Assembly (NCBI RefSeq): GCF_000317105.1
Contig: NC_019693.1
Location: forward strand, 6,263,227-6,327,226
Direction: 5' to 3'
DNA length: 64,000 nt
From: Oscillatoria acuminata PCC 6304
Lineage (GTDB): Bacteria; Cyanobacteriota; Cyanobacteriia; Cyanobacteriales; Laspinemataceae
In this document: piece by piece, positions 19,071-27,714 of the stretch
How the letters are laid out: each line of letters opens with the position of its first letter
Numbering within the stretch: the stretch's first letter is position 1
Program-made: the position numbers and the translations under genes
The notes under the pieces: generated by a model
The model's database searches: none
What the model saw: the letters and a program-made list of their open reading frames with translations, nothing else
What the model was told of the DNA's origin: nothing

Positions 19071-19102
19071 AGAAGAAAACCCGCTGTAGCGGGTTTTCTT
19101 CT
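19071..19102. terminator. Bidirectional terminator after the aminopeptidase gene
   Basis: A perfect stem AGAAGAAAACCCGCT / AGCGGGTTTTCTTCT with a 2-nt loop. T-rich and A-rich flanks on each arm let it serve both the aminopeptidase gene and the convergent STAS gene. Confidence 0.8.
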
Positions 19103-19151
19103 CTGAATTGTTCGACATAAAGGCTGAGGGGGTTTTTTCCAAAAATAGGGG

Positions 19152-19505
19152 TTATTCTAGGGTTAACTGTAAGTTAGGACAAAGTTTCAGTAAATTTTGC
19201 AGCGACTTTCGTTGCCACGCAATTTCATCAGAACCGACCACTGCCAGTTTAATTTGGTTTTTTTTTCGCACAGAGATAGCAAACTTGGAGAGCATACTAA
19301 TCCCCGAACTATTGAGAAACTCCAGCTTTTTAAGGTCTAGAGTAATTGTGGGGGGGTTCAGTTCAGCAATCTCGCTGAGTAACTGGGCGATCGGAGCATA
19401 ATCTGCTGACCCTGTGAGACTGAGTTCTCCTTGAAGTTTAACCGTTACGGATTCCGGAATGTACTGTACACTGTAGTCTTCACCTTTGATTTCTTGAAAA
19501 TTCAT
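19152..19505 (-). CDS. STAS-domain protein, putative anti-sigma-factor antagonist-like
   Basis: This 117-residue single STAS domain has PTITLDLKKLEFLNSSGISML. The serine pair in LNSSGI is the site that kinases phosphorylate in SpoIIAA/RsbV proteins. GGAGG lies 9 nt before ATG. It is the third gene of an apparent operon with a membrane PP2C phosphatase and a kinase-like protein, the classical partner-switching trio. Inferred role: its phosphorylation state sets a downstream target. That target cannot be identified here. Confidence 0.87.
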   Translation of the reverse strand: MNFQEIKGEDYSVQYIPESVTVKLQGELSLTGSADYAPIAQLLSEIAELNPPTITLDLKKLEFLNSSGISMLSKFAISVRKKNQIKLAVVGSDEIAWQRKSLQNLLKLCPNLQLTLE

Positions 19506-19585
19506 GTTCTATTGCCTCCGGAGCAGGTGCTCTGGTTAAAGTTTACCGGAACTAGACTCATCACGGTTAAAATTCATCCCTCATG

Positions 19586-20167
19586 TTATAAAATCAGTTG
19601 AACGAGAGTTGTGGCCACCATGAGATTGGGATGATTGGGGATGGGCTCGAATTTCCACCCTAATTTGGCTGAGTAGTCAATCATCATGGTGAGAAATCCC
19701 AGTCCTGAATCCTGATTGTTTTCTTCCATGCGTTTTATATATAACTCTTGCGGGTCTGAGGAGAGCAGTTCCTGAATAAACGCTTTAAAGCGATCGCCTG
19801 CTTCTTGGGTCACCGTATTTCTGGACATTAAAACAATTATCTTTTCCGGACCCTCGATAAAATGGATTCCAAATCTCACCGGGTATTCATCCGCAGGACT
19901 ATGAAATTTCATGGTATTTTCTAACAGTTCATTGGCCACATAGCTGACCGAAGCCTTGGAGTCTTGTTGACGCCGTTTAGCCGCAGGGTCATTATCGTCA
20001 ATAGGCAAAAAGGTAGTTAGATAATCCGCTACAAAATAAGCCGAGAGTAAATTATTTCGCCAGCGGTCTTTAATCGGTCGAGAATTAGCGGAAAAGCCAA
20101 TATCTAAATAATCATGCCCGGGAGGTAAATCGTGAATAAATTCTCCAAATATTTCATTCATGACCAT
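19586..20167 (-). CDS. SiaB/DUF6272-like kinase-type protein
   Basis: The 193-residue protein lies between the PP2C and STAS genes and resembles the SiaB/DUF6272 group of atypical histidine-kinase-fold proteins. The segment ASVSYVANELLENTMKFHS contains the N-box-like ELLENTMK. A later DSGLGFLTMM stretch may be the remnant of the G box. It probably phosphorylates the neighbouring STAS protein. AAGGAG lies 5 nt upstream of its ATG. A receptor-free regulator of similar form occurs in the cyanobacterial icfG cluster. That parallel is from general knowledge, not from alignment. Confidence 0.72.
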   Translation of the reverse strand: MVMNEIFGEFIHDLPPGHDYLDIGFSANSRPIKDRWRNNLLSAYFVADYLTTFLPIDDNDPAAKRRQQDSKASVSYVANELLENTMKFHSPADEYPVRFGIHFIEGPEKIIVLMSRNTVTQEAGDRFKAFIQELLSSDPQELYIKRMEENNQDSGLGFLTMMIDYSAKLGWKFEPIPNHPNLMVATTLVQLIL

Positions 20168-20184
20168 CTGAACTCCTTACTCAA

Positions 20185-22674
20185 CTATTTTTGTTTAATA
20201 ACAACCAAAGTCATATCATCCAGGGTTTTTTGGCCGTCGATGTACGCTCGGACATCAGCGATCGCCGCCTGTTGAATCTCTTCTACGGATTGATGCCAAT
20301 GCTGACTAATGATGTCACACAATTGATTCACACCATATCGGTGCTTTTGTCTATTTTGGGCTTCCGTAATGCCATCGGTATAAACAACAATGCCATCTCC
20401 AGAGTTGAGTTTCACACAAATCTGAGCAATAAACTCCCTAATGTCTTCATCTAACCCGATGGGTAGCCCTAAATCCATTGTATCCACCCGCTCAATTCGA
20501 CCATCCGCACGGACCACCAAAATTTCCTCATGTTGTCCGCTAATCCTCACTTCGCCCTGGCTATAGTTTAACACAGCTAAAGTGAGATTTTTATCGGTCT
20601 TCATGCGCTGGACGTTGTGATAAATCGTGCGATTGAGGGTATCTAAAAACATCAGGGGGTCTGTTTCCCGACTCTCTTTGAGGGTGCGAACTGCGGTTTG
20701 AGTCATCACCATGAGGATCCCGCTTTCCAGTCCATGTCCCGTGACATCCCCGATCGCGATCGTCCCCACCCCATCATAATTGAGCACATCATAATAGTCT
20801 CCCCCCACTTCCTCCGCACTTTCCATAAAAGCTGCAATTTCCAACCCCTCAATGGCAGTTAATTCCTCGGGTTGGGGTAACAGCATTTTTTGAAGTTGTT
20901 GAGTCACTTCCAACTCAGCACTCATCCGGATATTTTCCCCTTTGAGCTTTTCGCTCTCTTGTTGAGCATAGCGCCATTCGCTAATATCAATCCCAACCGA
21001 TACCGTCGCCATCCCTTCCTGATATTTCTGAACCACCATTAAATAATACCGAGGTTGACCCTGAACCCAAATGCAAATTTCCTGGGAATCACCGAGCTTT
21101 GAACCGTTGAGAAACTGCTGCATAAACTCAGCATACTCATGACTATTTTGGGCAAACCCTATTTTTTTACCCACCATTTCTTCGGGGTCTAAATTCAGGC
21201 TATCGGCCAGGTAACGGTTCACCCCGAGATAAGTTCCACTGGAATTAATCCAAGAAATTGAACCGGGAACCGCATTTAAAACCGCCTCAAGTTGTTCTTT
21301 GGAGGCGGCTAATTCTTGTTCGTGATGAATCAGGTCTCGGTTTGCTTGCTCTAAAGCATTAAAAGAGGCTTTAAGCTGATCAACCATCTGGTTAAAAGCA
21401 TCCGCCAGTTTTTCGAGTTCAATAATACCTCGGGCATAAACATGGCGATCGAGTTGGCCGTTGGCGATTTGTTCCGATGAGCGTGTCACCCGCAGAATAG
21501 GCCGTAAAATCCATTGAGCGATCGCCACTCCACAGGAAATCGAGACCATCAGGGCCAAAAAACAAAGCACCACCGTCTGCTGAGTATTCTCATGAATTTC
21601 CTCCATGAAATCCGCTTCCGGTATGCCCACTAAAATCAGCCAATCAATCCCGCGATCGTCCTGAAAAGGCATCACTTGCAGAAAGTGCCTTGCACCTTCC
21701 AGGAAAAATTCCACCCCCTGGGATTGCTTAATATTCTCTAAAGACCCAAACTCAGCAATTAAGGCATTAAGGGCCGCACTTAAGCGCGGATTTTGACTCT
21801 CGGTGGCAGGCAAACGTTGCGGTTCCTCCCCATTGCGTCCCGGAATCAAAGTGGCTTTTTGAGTGGAGGTAGCAACCAGCAAACCATTACGTTCCAGGAT
21901 AAATGCCTCTCCAGTTTTGCCAATCTTGAGGGTTTCTAAAAACTGGTTGATTCCCGAGAGGGGGATGTCCCATAACAACACCCCCAGGAAACGGCGATCG
22001 CGGTCATAAACCGGATATACCGCAGAAATATCCAACCGTTGCCCGATCGCACTGGGTTCAATCCGGGTCCAAATCGGCTTTCCCTCCGTCACCGCCTGTT
22101 GATACCAAGCGCGAGTCCGGGCATCATAGTCAGGACGTTCCCTCAGCAATTCCCCCAGTTTCCCATCCTCCCTAGGAGCATAGCGTTGTAAACTTCTCCC
22201 AGTTTGCTCATGGGACAACACGAGATAATGTTCTAAGGGGTTGACCCCCACAAACTCCCCCCGTTCATTGGCATAGGCGATCGTCCCCAGGTCCAAAAAC
22301 TCGCGACTTTGTTCCCAAAAATACTCCAGCAGCACTTCCGGGTCCTCTCGGTCAATTCCATTTTGGCGAAACACTTGGGCATTCAGGTGATGCACCAAAT
22401 GGGGTCGATCTAAATAGCGCTGCATCTCTTCTTGCACCCGCAGGGCTATTTCCCCCCGCAGTTGACTGGCAAGTTCATTCACAGTTTGCTGTCCACTCCG
22501 AAAGGACAGCCACCCCACCAGTCCGGTTGAGAGCAACACGGGAATAATAAACGGCACCACCAGAACCGTGCGAAGGCGAAATTTCCCCAGGGATTGGAAC
22601 CGGGGGCGACTCAAGGGAATGGGGTTCATGGGTGGCGGCATGGGGGTGGGGGCTGGAGACGACTGGGTAAGCAT
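20185..22674 (-). CDS. Membrane PP2C-type phosphatase with Cache, HAMP and PAS domains (SpoIIE family)
   Basis: The 829-residue sensor-phosphatase starts with a cytoplasmic Pro-rich stretch. TM1 (about 33-56) is followed by an extracytoplasmic dCache-like region (about 60-355), TM2 (about 368-392, VVLCFLALMVSISCGVAIA), a HAMP linker (392-445), a PAS domain (about 470-580), and a C-terminal SpoIIE/PP2C domain (about 610-829). Metal-binding Asp residues are visible in GGDYYDV, AIGDVTGHGLESG and VVYTDGITEA. Such proteins dephosphorylate STAS antagonists in response to an external signal. The downstream kinase-like and STAS genes are spaced by 17 and 80 bp, supporting one operon. Confidence 0.9.
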   Translation of the reverse strand: MLTQSSPAPTPMPPPMNPIPLSRPRFQSLGKFRLRTVLVVPFIIPVLLSTGLVGWLSFRSGQQTVNELASQLRGEIALRVQEEMQRYLDRPHLVHHLNAQVFRQNGIDREDPEVLLEYFWEQSREFLDLGTIAYANERGEFVGVNPLEHYLVLSHEQTGRSLQRYAPREDGKLGELLRERPDYDARTRAWYQQAVTEGKPIWTRIEPSAIGQRLDISAVYPVYDRDRRFLGVLLWDIPLSGINQFLETLKIGKTGEAFILERNGLLVATSTQKATLIPGRNGEEPQRLPATESQNPRLSAALNALIAEFGSLENIKQSQGVEFFLEGARHFLQVMPFQDDRGIDWLILVGIPEADFMEEIHENTQQTVVLCFLALMVSISCGVAIAQWILRPILRVTRSSEQIANGQLDRHVYARGIIELEKLADAFNQMVDQLKASFNALEQANRDLIHHEQELAASKEQLEAVLNAVPGSISWINSSGTYLGVNRYLADSLNLDPEEMVGKKIGFAQNSHEYAEFMQQFLNGSKLGDSQEICIWVQGQPRYYLMVVQKYQEGMATVSVGIDISEWRYAQQESEKLKGENIRMSAELEVTQQLQKMLLPQPEELTAIEGLEIAAFMESAEEVGGDYYDVLNYDGVGTIAIGDVTGHGLESGILMVMTQTAVRTLKESRETDPLMFLDTLNRTIYHNVQRMKTDKNLTLAVLNYSQGEVRISGQHEEILVVRADGRIERVDTMDLGLPIGLDEDIREFIAQICVKLNSGDGIVVYTDGITEAQNRQKHRYGVNQLCDIISQHWHQSVEEIQQAAIADVRAYIDGQKTLDDMTLVVIKQK

Positions 22675-22787
22675 GGGGCGGAGTTTAACTGTAAAGTGTT
22701 TGACATTTCAAGCCGATCACCCTGTTGTTTTAACTCAGTTTTAACCCAAATGAAATGCAGTGGCTATTTTTTAGCTTTGATGGGGAT

Positions 22788-22866
22788 AACGACTGAAGTC
22801 GTTACTACGAAATCAAGAAACGACTTTAGTCGTGATCCGATGTTTGTAGTAACGACTTCAGTCGTT
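22788..22866. repeat. Inverted repeat in the spacer before the PP2C operon
   Basis: Arms AACGACTGAAGTCGTTACTAC (22788-22808) and its exact reverse complement (22846-22866) flank a centre holding another AACGACTTTAGTCGT palindrome. It is a typical interspersed repeat with no coding potential. Confidence 0.85.
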
Positions 22867-22906
22867 TCTTCAGGAGTTATGGCAACTAAACCGACTCAAT
22901 CTAGGA

Positions 22907-23656
22907 TTAGGCGTGGATGGTGGAACGGCTAACGGTGGATAAGGCTTCAACGAGACTCTTGACCCCAGCGATCGCCGCGAGTTCATTATCCAGACGGTTA
23001 ATGGCTGAACCGACGCCCACCCCAGCGGCCCCAGCGGCGATCGCCATCGGTGCCGTGATGGTGGAAATCCCCGAGGCGCAAAGAACTGGCACAGAAACTG
23101 CCCGGGAAATGGCGGAGGCAGCCGCCAAGGTGGGTGCTGCTTTTTCGATCGCCCCTAAGATACCCGGATGCACTGGATTGCTGCTGGTGCCGCCTTCGGT
23201 TTGGATAATATCGGCACCGGCTTTCACCAATTCCTCAGCCAAGTCTACTTGCTGATCCAACTCCAAAATATGGGGAACGGTGATCGACAGGACGATATTC
23301 GGCAGCAAGGCGCGGGTTTCCCGAGTCAGTTGCAGCACTTCAGCGGCTTCAAAGCGCCGACCCCTTGCATAGAAGGCATCAAAGTTACCAATTTCGATTA
23401 AATCTGCACCGGCTTCTACACAGGGTAGAAATTTTTCCGGTTCAACGGCAGATACACAAATCGGTAAATGGGTCAACTGTTTGGCTAATTTGACTAAGGC
23501 CGGATCCGCAGCAATATCGAGGAAAGTTGCACCCCCGCGATCGGCTGCCCGAACCACAGTGGCCACTTTATCGGCGTCAAAGTTGGTCAATCCGGTGATA
23601 ATTTTTAAGGCCCGTCCTTGTTGAAAGGCACGGTCTAAAGCAGGAATCATGGTCAT
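22907..23656 (-). CDS. DUF561 TIM-barrel protein
   Basis: This 249-residue conserved protein of cyanobacteria and plants has no settled function. The sequence suggests a (beta/alpha)8 barrel: RALKIITGLTNFD, GGATFLDIAAD, ADLIEIGNFDAFY, GADIIQTEGG and VLCASGIS, each at a strand end. GIGSAINRL-like segments near the C-terminus suggest a phosphate-binding region. The frame is open further upstream to 23920, but that part is translated intergenic repeat. ATG 23656 (or 23650, two codons later) is the probable start. An Arg/Lys-poor surface and no neighbours in common leave the substrate open. Confidence 0.85.
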   Translation of the reverse strand: MTMIPALDRAFQQGRALKIITGLTNFDADKVATVVRAADRGGATFLDIAADPALVKLAKQLTHLPICVSAVEPEKFLPCVEAGADLIEIGNFDAFYARGRRFEAAEVLQLTRETRALLPNIVLSITVPHILELDQQVDLAEELVKAGADIIQTEGGTSSNPVHPGILGAIEKAAPTLAAASAISRAVSVPVLCASGISTITAPMAIAAGAAGVGVGSAINRLDNELAAIAGVKSLVEALSTVSRSTIHA

Positions 23657-23730
23657 AATTCGGTTCAGTTTTGAGGCTAATTTAGCTTGATTTTGACATG
23701 GACTGGTGCAAGACACCAGAGGCAGCCAAA

Positions 23731-23858
23731 ACCCGCAGGCTGTAGCCCGGAGGCATACGGACGAAGCCTGCCTGCGCGGGCTGTTATCATCAAATAAAAA
23801 CCCGCAGGCTGTAGCCTGGAGGCTATAGGGACGGAGCCTCACCTGCGCGGGCTGAAGA
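23731..23858. repeat. Two tandem copies of the dispersed GC-rich element
   Basis: Two roughly 60-bp copies (ACCCGCAGGCTGTAGCC ... ACGAAGCCTGCC ... GCGCGGGCT), separated by TGTTATCATCAAATA, lie directly upstream of DUF561. The same family appears at 99-292, 29750-29960 and 31398-31456. Confidence 0.85.
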
Positions 23859-23892
23859 GGGGAAAGTAGGTCTTTGACAACCGGATTTGGGA

Positions 23893-24723
23893 TTAGTCTG
23901 CAACCTGATAGGAACACCAATCACTCCAACTTCCTGCGTAGAGTTTGGCGTTGGGGATTCCTGCGATTTCCAGGGAGAGGAGATTCACGCAGGCGGTGAC
24001 TCCGGACCCGCAATAGACGATAATTTCATCGGACCCGGCAATATCAGCCCAGCGTTGCACTTGGTCGTTTTGGGGTCTGACTTGGGCGTTTTCGTCGGTG
24101 ACTTCTTGCCAGGGATAGTTGAGTGCACCGGGAATGTGCCCGGCGATCGGGTCGATGGGTTCATGGTTGCCGAGGTAGCGATCGCGTTCTCGGGAGTCGA
24201 TGAGGGCGACTTCGGGCAAGGGGGACCGGGTTTTGACGGTCTCAATATCTACGAGGCGATCGGTCCGGATTTGCGGGATAAAGGTGCCTTCGCTGGGTCT
24301 AGGAATGGCATCGGTGACGGGATATCCCGCAGTTTGCCACCCTTTAAATCCGCCCTCTAATATGGCAACGCGATCGTGTCCCAGATAGCGCATTAACCAC
24401 CAGAGTCTGGCAGCAAAGGCAAAGCGGGAATCGTCATAAATCACGAGTAAGACATCTGGCGAGGTGACGCCGATTGACCCTAATTTTTGGGCGAATAGTT
24501 CGGAGTCGGGGAGGGGATGTCGTCCCCCATGTCGTTGGACTGGGGAGGATAAATCGCGATTCAGGTGCAGATAGTGAGCACCGGGAATATGGTGATGGAG
24601 GTACTGTTGTTGTCCGAGTTCAGGGTCGGCGAGGGAAAAGCGACAATCGGCGATCGCAATTTGCGGATCGTCTAGGTGTTGGAATAGCCATTCGGCAGAA
24701 ATGATCGGATGGGTTTGAGTCAT
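23893..24723 (-). CDS. Sulfurtransferase with two rhodanese domains (3-mercaptopyruvate type)
   Basis: The 276-residue enzyme has a tandem rhodanese fold. The inactive N-terminal domain contains IAIADCRFSL and VLLVIYDDS. The C-terminal domain has the active loop YCGSGVTA with Cys238. CGSGVT is characteristic of 3-mercaptopyruvate sulfurtransferases, whereas thiosulfate enzymes usually carry CRKGVT. It transfers sulfane sulfur to an acceptor such as cyanide or thiols. The open frame has ATG codons at 24747 and 24723. The second gives the standard N-terminus. The gene is 237 bp upstream of DUF561 on the same strand, with repeats between, so joint transcription is uncertain. Confidence 0.88.
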   Translation of the reverse strand: MTQTHPIISAEWLFQHLDDPQIAIADCRFSLADPELGQQQYLHHHIPGAHYLHLNRDLSSPVQRHGGRHPLPDSELFAQKLGSIGVTSPDVLLVIYDDSRFAFAARLWWLMRYLGHDRVAILEGGFKGWQTAGYPVTDAIPRPSEGTFIPQIRTDRLVDIETVKTRSPLPEVALIDSRERDRYLGNHEPIDPIAGHIPGALNYPWQEVTDENAQVRPQNDQVQRWADIAGSDEIIVYCGSGVTACVNLLSLEIAGIPNAKLYAGSWSDWCSYQVAD

Positions 24724-24807
24724 GATCCGGTTTGAGGGTTGAGTCAACTATCTAGGGTAAACGCGATCGGTTTTGATTGGAGGGGGGTGGAGGTTAGAGG
24801 GAACGAC

Positions 24808-24837
24808 TGTAGGGGCGCTTCGCGAAGCGCCCCTACA
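24808..24837. repeat. TGTAGGGGCG palindrome (30 bp)
   Basis: A perfect palindrome TGTAGGGGCGCTTCG / CGAAGCGCCCCTACA between the divergent sulfurtransferase and phosphatidyltransferase genes. Same family as 26-55. Confidence 0.85.
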
Positions 24838-24950
24838 TCGGGGGATTGATTTCCCCCCTGGTGTTGCTTTATCCATCCCCTTTTCCTCCGGAATTTGGTT
24901 GGGAAGGTTAACATAGCTAAATCAAAATTCAGTCTAAAGGGTTAGTAGTT

Positions 24951-25559
24951 GTGGAGACTTGGGCGCGCGATCGCACGAAATTTATCGTTGAACCCATTGC
25001 CAAGGGGATTGCAAAACTGGGCATTTCTGCCAATACGATTACACTGTTGAGCTTGTTGTTGAATATTTTAGCCGCAGGGGTGATCGCCAATGATCAACCG
25101 TTGTGGGGGGGATTGTTAATGGGATTGATCGCGATGCCCCTAGATGCGATCGATGGGCCCGTCGCCCGGTTACTCAATCAACAGAATGCGTTTGGGGCGT
25201 TTTTTGATTCTGTCTTAGACCGATTTTCCGAAGGGGCTATCTTAATTGGCATCACGATTTTATTGATCCACCGTCAAGAGTATCCGTCGGTTCCGATTTG
25301 TCTGTTGGCCCTGCTGGGGTCACAGATGGTCAGTTATACTCGTGCTCGGGCAGAAGGATTGAAGATTGAGTGCAAGGTGGGGTGGTTTCCCCGACTGCCT
25401 CGGGTGATTGTGATGGCGGTGGGGTTAATTTTGGATCAGTTACCTGTGGCGTTGTCGGTCCTGGCGATCGCCAGTTTATTGACCAGTTTACAGCGGATTA
25501 TCCATGTTTATCGAGTCACGCATCCAGTTGAGGACTCATCAGAAATGCGGATTTCATAA
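24951..25559 (+). CDS. CDP-alcohol phosphatidyltransferase family protein
   Basis: This integral membrane enzyme of phospholipid synthesis transfers a phosphatidyl group from a CDP-linked donor to an alcohol. The full signature D-x2-DG-x2-AR-x8-G-x3-D-x3-D is present at about residues 63-87 (DAIDGPVAR ... GAFFDSVLD). Five or so hydrophobic helices surround it. The start is GTG. Which alcohol (glycerol phosphate, inositol phosphate or other) is not evident. An inositol-3-phosphate synthase gene lies about 1 kb downstream on the opposite strand, so phosphatidylinositol-phosphate synthesis is a reasonable guess and no more. Confidence 0.9.
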   Translation: METWARDRTKFIVEPIAKGIAKLGISANTITLLSLLLNILAAGVIANDQPLWGGLLMGLIAMPLDAIDGPVARLLNQQNAFGAFFDSVLDRFSEGAILIGITILLIHRQEYPSVPICLLALLGSQMVSYTRARAEGLKIECKVGWFPRLPRVIVMAVGLILDQLPVALSVLAIASLLTSLQRIIHVYRVTHPVEDSSEMRIS

Positions 25560-25568
25560 GATCTGAGG

Positions 25569-25598
25569 AAACCGACAGATCCGTGGATCTGTCGGTTT
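25569..25598 (+). terminator. Terminator after the phosphatidyltransferase gene
   Basis: Stem AAACCGACAGATCC / GGATCTGTCGGTTT with a GT loop, 10 bp after the stop codon, followed by GTTCATTT. Confidence 0.75.
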
Positions 25599-25618
25599 GT
25601 TCATTTCCCCCAATAGTT

Positions 25619-26491
25619 TTAACCCGGGATTGATTCGCCAGTTTGCCACTCCCGGAGGGGACCGAAATTTTCGAGTTTGCGAGTGGCAACTTGGGCGGCA
25701 AATCTGGCAGCATGACTACTGGGTTCTCCAGTGAATCGAGAATATAAATAACCGGCGATGTAGGTATCTCCGCAGCCGGTTGGATCGACAGAAGTCGTGG
25801 GTGGAAAGGCCGGAATTTGCTCTAAAATACCGGATTGATAAACCCAGGATCCTTGAGAACCCGCAGTGATTAAAACTTCTCGAACTCCCCACTGATTCAG
25901 GGCGATCGCAGCGGGTTCTATGGCGGGTTTTCCCGATAGCAGTTGTGCCTCTTGGATATCCACTTTCAAAATATCTACTCCAGCCAGTCCGGGTAGTTTT
26001 TCGGTCCAATCCATTGCTTTAACCGTGTGGTTAATGACTTGCCGTAAAAATCCTTGTCCATCTAAAGAAATTAAGGCTTGGGTTGCGAAAACCGCTTGCA
26101 GAAATTCCAGGGACATCTCTTGATTGGTGAGTGCGCCCAGATGAAAGATCCGGGCTTGAATTGGACCTAAGTCTGAGGGAGTGAAGGGGGAAGCAACAGC
26201 CTGAACTCTTTGTTTGCGACTATCTCGCCGATCGCGTTGATAACTATTTTCAAACTGGGTGGTTTCGGGGCTTTCACTCCAAAAGACGGCAATGCCCCGA
26301 TTTTTTAATTCTTCTAACAGATGACTCCGGTCTGGACGAGAGGTTTTCGTTAATACTGCTACATTTAAACCCAAAGTTTTCAAGGCGATCGCCGTATAAA
26401 TTGCCGTCCCTCCGGCCATTTTTTGGACAATTTTTCCATCAATTTTAATCCGGTCTTGGGTAACATGGCCGATTACACAAACATCAAACAT
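25619..26491 (-). CDS. PfkB family carbohydrate kinase
   Basis: This 290-residue ribokinase-type sugar or nucleoside kinase has an N-terminal GG motif (MAGGTAIYTAIAL) that binds the sugar. The C-terminal DPTGCGDTYIAGYL provides the catalytic Asp and anion hole. The open frame extends 18 codons upstream to 26545, but the family N-terminus MFDVCVIGHVTQD begins at 26491. It is convergent with the phosphatidyltransferase gene and downstream of the inositol-phosphate synthase gene, from which it is separated by a terminator. In archaea and bacteria some PfkB enzymes phosphorylate myo-inositol, but substrate here is undetermined. Confidence 0.88.
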   Translation of the reverse strand: MFDVCVIGHVTQDRIKIDGKIVQKMAGGTAIYTAIALKTLGLNVAVLTKTSRPDRSHLLEELKNRGIAVFWSESPETTQFENSYQRDRRDSRKQRVQAVASPFTPSDLGPIQARIFHLGALTNQEMSLEFLQAVFATQALISLDGQGFLRQVINHTVKAMDWTEKLPGLAGVDILKVDIQEAQLLSGKPAIEPAAIALNQWGVREVLITAGSQGSWVYQSGILEQIPAFPPTTSVDPTGCGDTYIAGYLYSRFTGEPSSHAARFAAQVATRKLENFGPLREWQTGESIPG

Positions 26492-26565
26492 TCGACAATT
26501 TAGACAAGATTTCGGGAGATAAAAATGGCAAAGGTTGAGGGTCAACCCACCGATTCAATGTGCCA

Positions 26566-26600
26566 AAAATTATCGCCTCACTCGTCAAGAATGAGGCGAT
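26566..26600 (-). terminator. Terminator of the inositol-phosphate synthase gene
   Basis: On the minus strand ATCGCCTCATTC / GAGTGAGGCGAT forms a stem followed by AATTTTTGG, starting 11 bp after the stop codon. Confidence 0.8.
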
Positions 26601-26610
26601 GGGGAGTTGA

Positions 26611-27714
26611 TTAATACTCTCTAAATCCGTTAATAAATTCCTCGGTCATCCGGTAGGCATCACCATCAGGATATTGCTTAGGCGGATGCTTCATGAAGTA
26701 GGAAGAAGGAGAAAAGAGGACGCCGCCTTTGCCGCGATCGAGGGCCAATTTGCAGCAACGAATCGCATCGATCGCTACCCCAGCGGAATTGGGCGAATCC
26801 TCTACGGACAGGCGCATTTCAATGTTCATCGGCACATCTCCGAAGAGTTTCCCCTCCACGCGAATAAAACAGACTTTATTATCTTTCTGCCAGGGGACAT
26901 AATCACTCGGTCCCACATGAATATTTTCATCCTCCAATCTAGTTTCACAAACCGACTGAACCGCTTCTGTCTTGGATTCTTTTTTAGACTTTAAGCGGGT
27001 GCGATTTAACATATTCAGAAAATCCGTATTTCCTGCGGTATTGAGTTGATAGGTCCGTTCGATTTTGACCCCTCTTTTTTTGGCGAGGTCAGAAATCATC
27101 CGGTGAACAATTGTCGCCCCCAACTGAGATTTAATATCATCCCCGACGATGGGAATATTGCGCGACTCAAATTTATCCGCCCACAACTGATTGCTGGCAA
27201 TAAAGACGGGAATGCAATTGACAAAGGCCACTCCCGCTTCTAGGCAGCATTCGGCATAAAAACTTGTGGCTTCTTCCGACCCCACCGGGAGATAATTGAC
27301 GAGAACATGAGCGCCCGATTCTTTTAAAATAGCAATGACATCATCTCGGGTTGGTTCGGGAGCATCGCTGGGGACGAAGGTATATTTGTCTGCATAATTG
27401 ACTAAATGCTCGGAGACCCCATCTAACATTCTGCCCATACTGACTTTCGTGCCAATTTCGGGAATGTCTTGGCAGAAAACCATTGTACAATTGGGTTCAG
27501 CAAAGATAGCTTGAGAGACATCTTGCCCGACTTTTCGGCGATCGATATCAAAAGCCGCGACCACATCGATATCGTTAGGTTTATAGCCGCCAATATCCCA
27601 GTGCATTAACCCGATCGCTTCTTCAGAAGTCTTATCTTTATAAAAGTAAATACCCTGTACCAAGGAGCTAGCACAGTTACCAACGCCTACGATCGCTAGT
27701 TTAATTTTTTCCAC
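26611..27714 (-). CDS. Inositol-3-phosphate synthase (bacterial MIPS type)
   Basis: The enzyme converts glucose 6-phosphate to 1D-myo-inositol 3-phosphate with NAD+ as a catalytic cofactor. Its 367 residues match the short prokaryotic form. The N-terminal dinucleotide-binding loop is LAIVGVGNCASS. Active-site segments include VNYLPVGSEEA, GDDIKSQLGATIVHR, NTAGNTDFLNM and DSPNSAGVAIDAIR. The start is GTG 27714. Products could feed inositol lipids, osmolytes or cofactors. The nearby CDP-alcohol phosphatidyltransferase may use them. Confidence 0.93.
   Translation of the reverse strand: MEKIKLAIVGVGNCASSLVQGIYFYKDKTSEEAIGLMHWDIGGYKPNDIDVVAAFDIDRRKVGQDVSQAIFAEPNCTMVFCQDIPEIGTKVSMGRMLDGVSEHLVNYADKYTFVPSDAPEPTRDDVIAILKESGAHVLVNYLPVGSEEATSFYAECCLEAGVAFVNCIPVFIASNQLWADKFESRNIPIVGDDIKSQLGATIVHRMISDLAKKRGVKIERTYQLNTAGNTDFLNMLNRTRLKSKKESKTEAVQSVCETRLEDENIHVGPSDYVPWQKDNKVCFIRVEGKLFGDVPMNIEMRLSVEDSPNSAGVAIDAIRCCKLALDRGKGGVLFSPSSYFMKHPPKQYPDGDAYRMTEEFINGFREY

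Noticed and set aside
22907-23920. An N-terminal extension of DUF561 to 337 residues
   Set aside because: The first 88 codons translate the dispersed GC-rich repeats. The conserved protein starts at 23656 or 23650.
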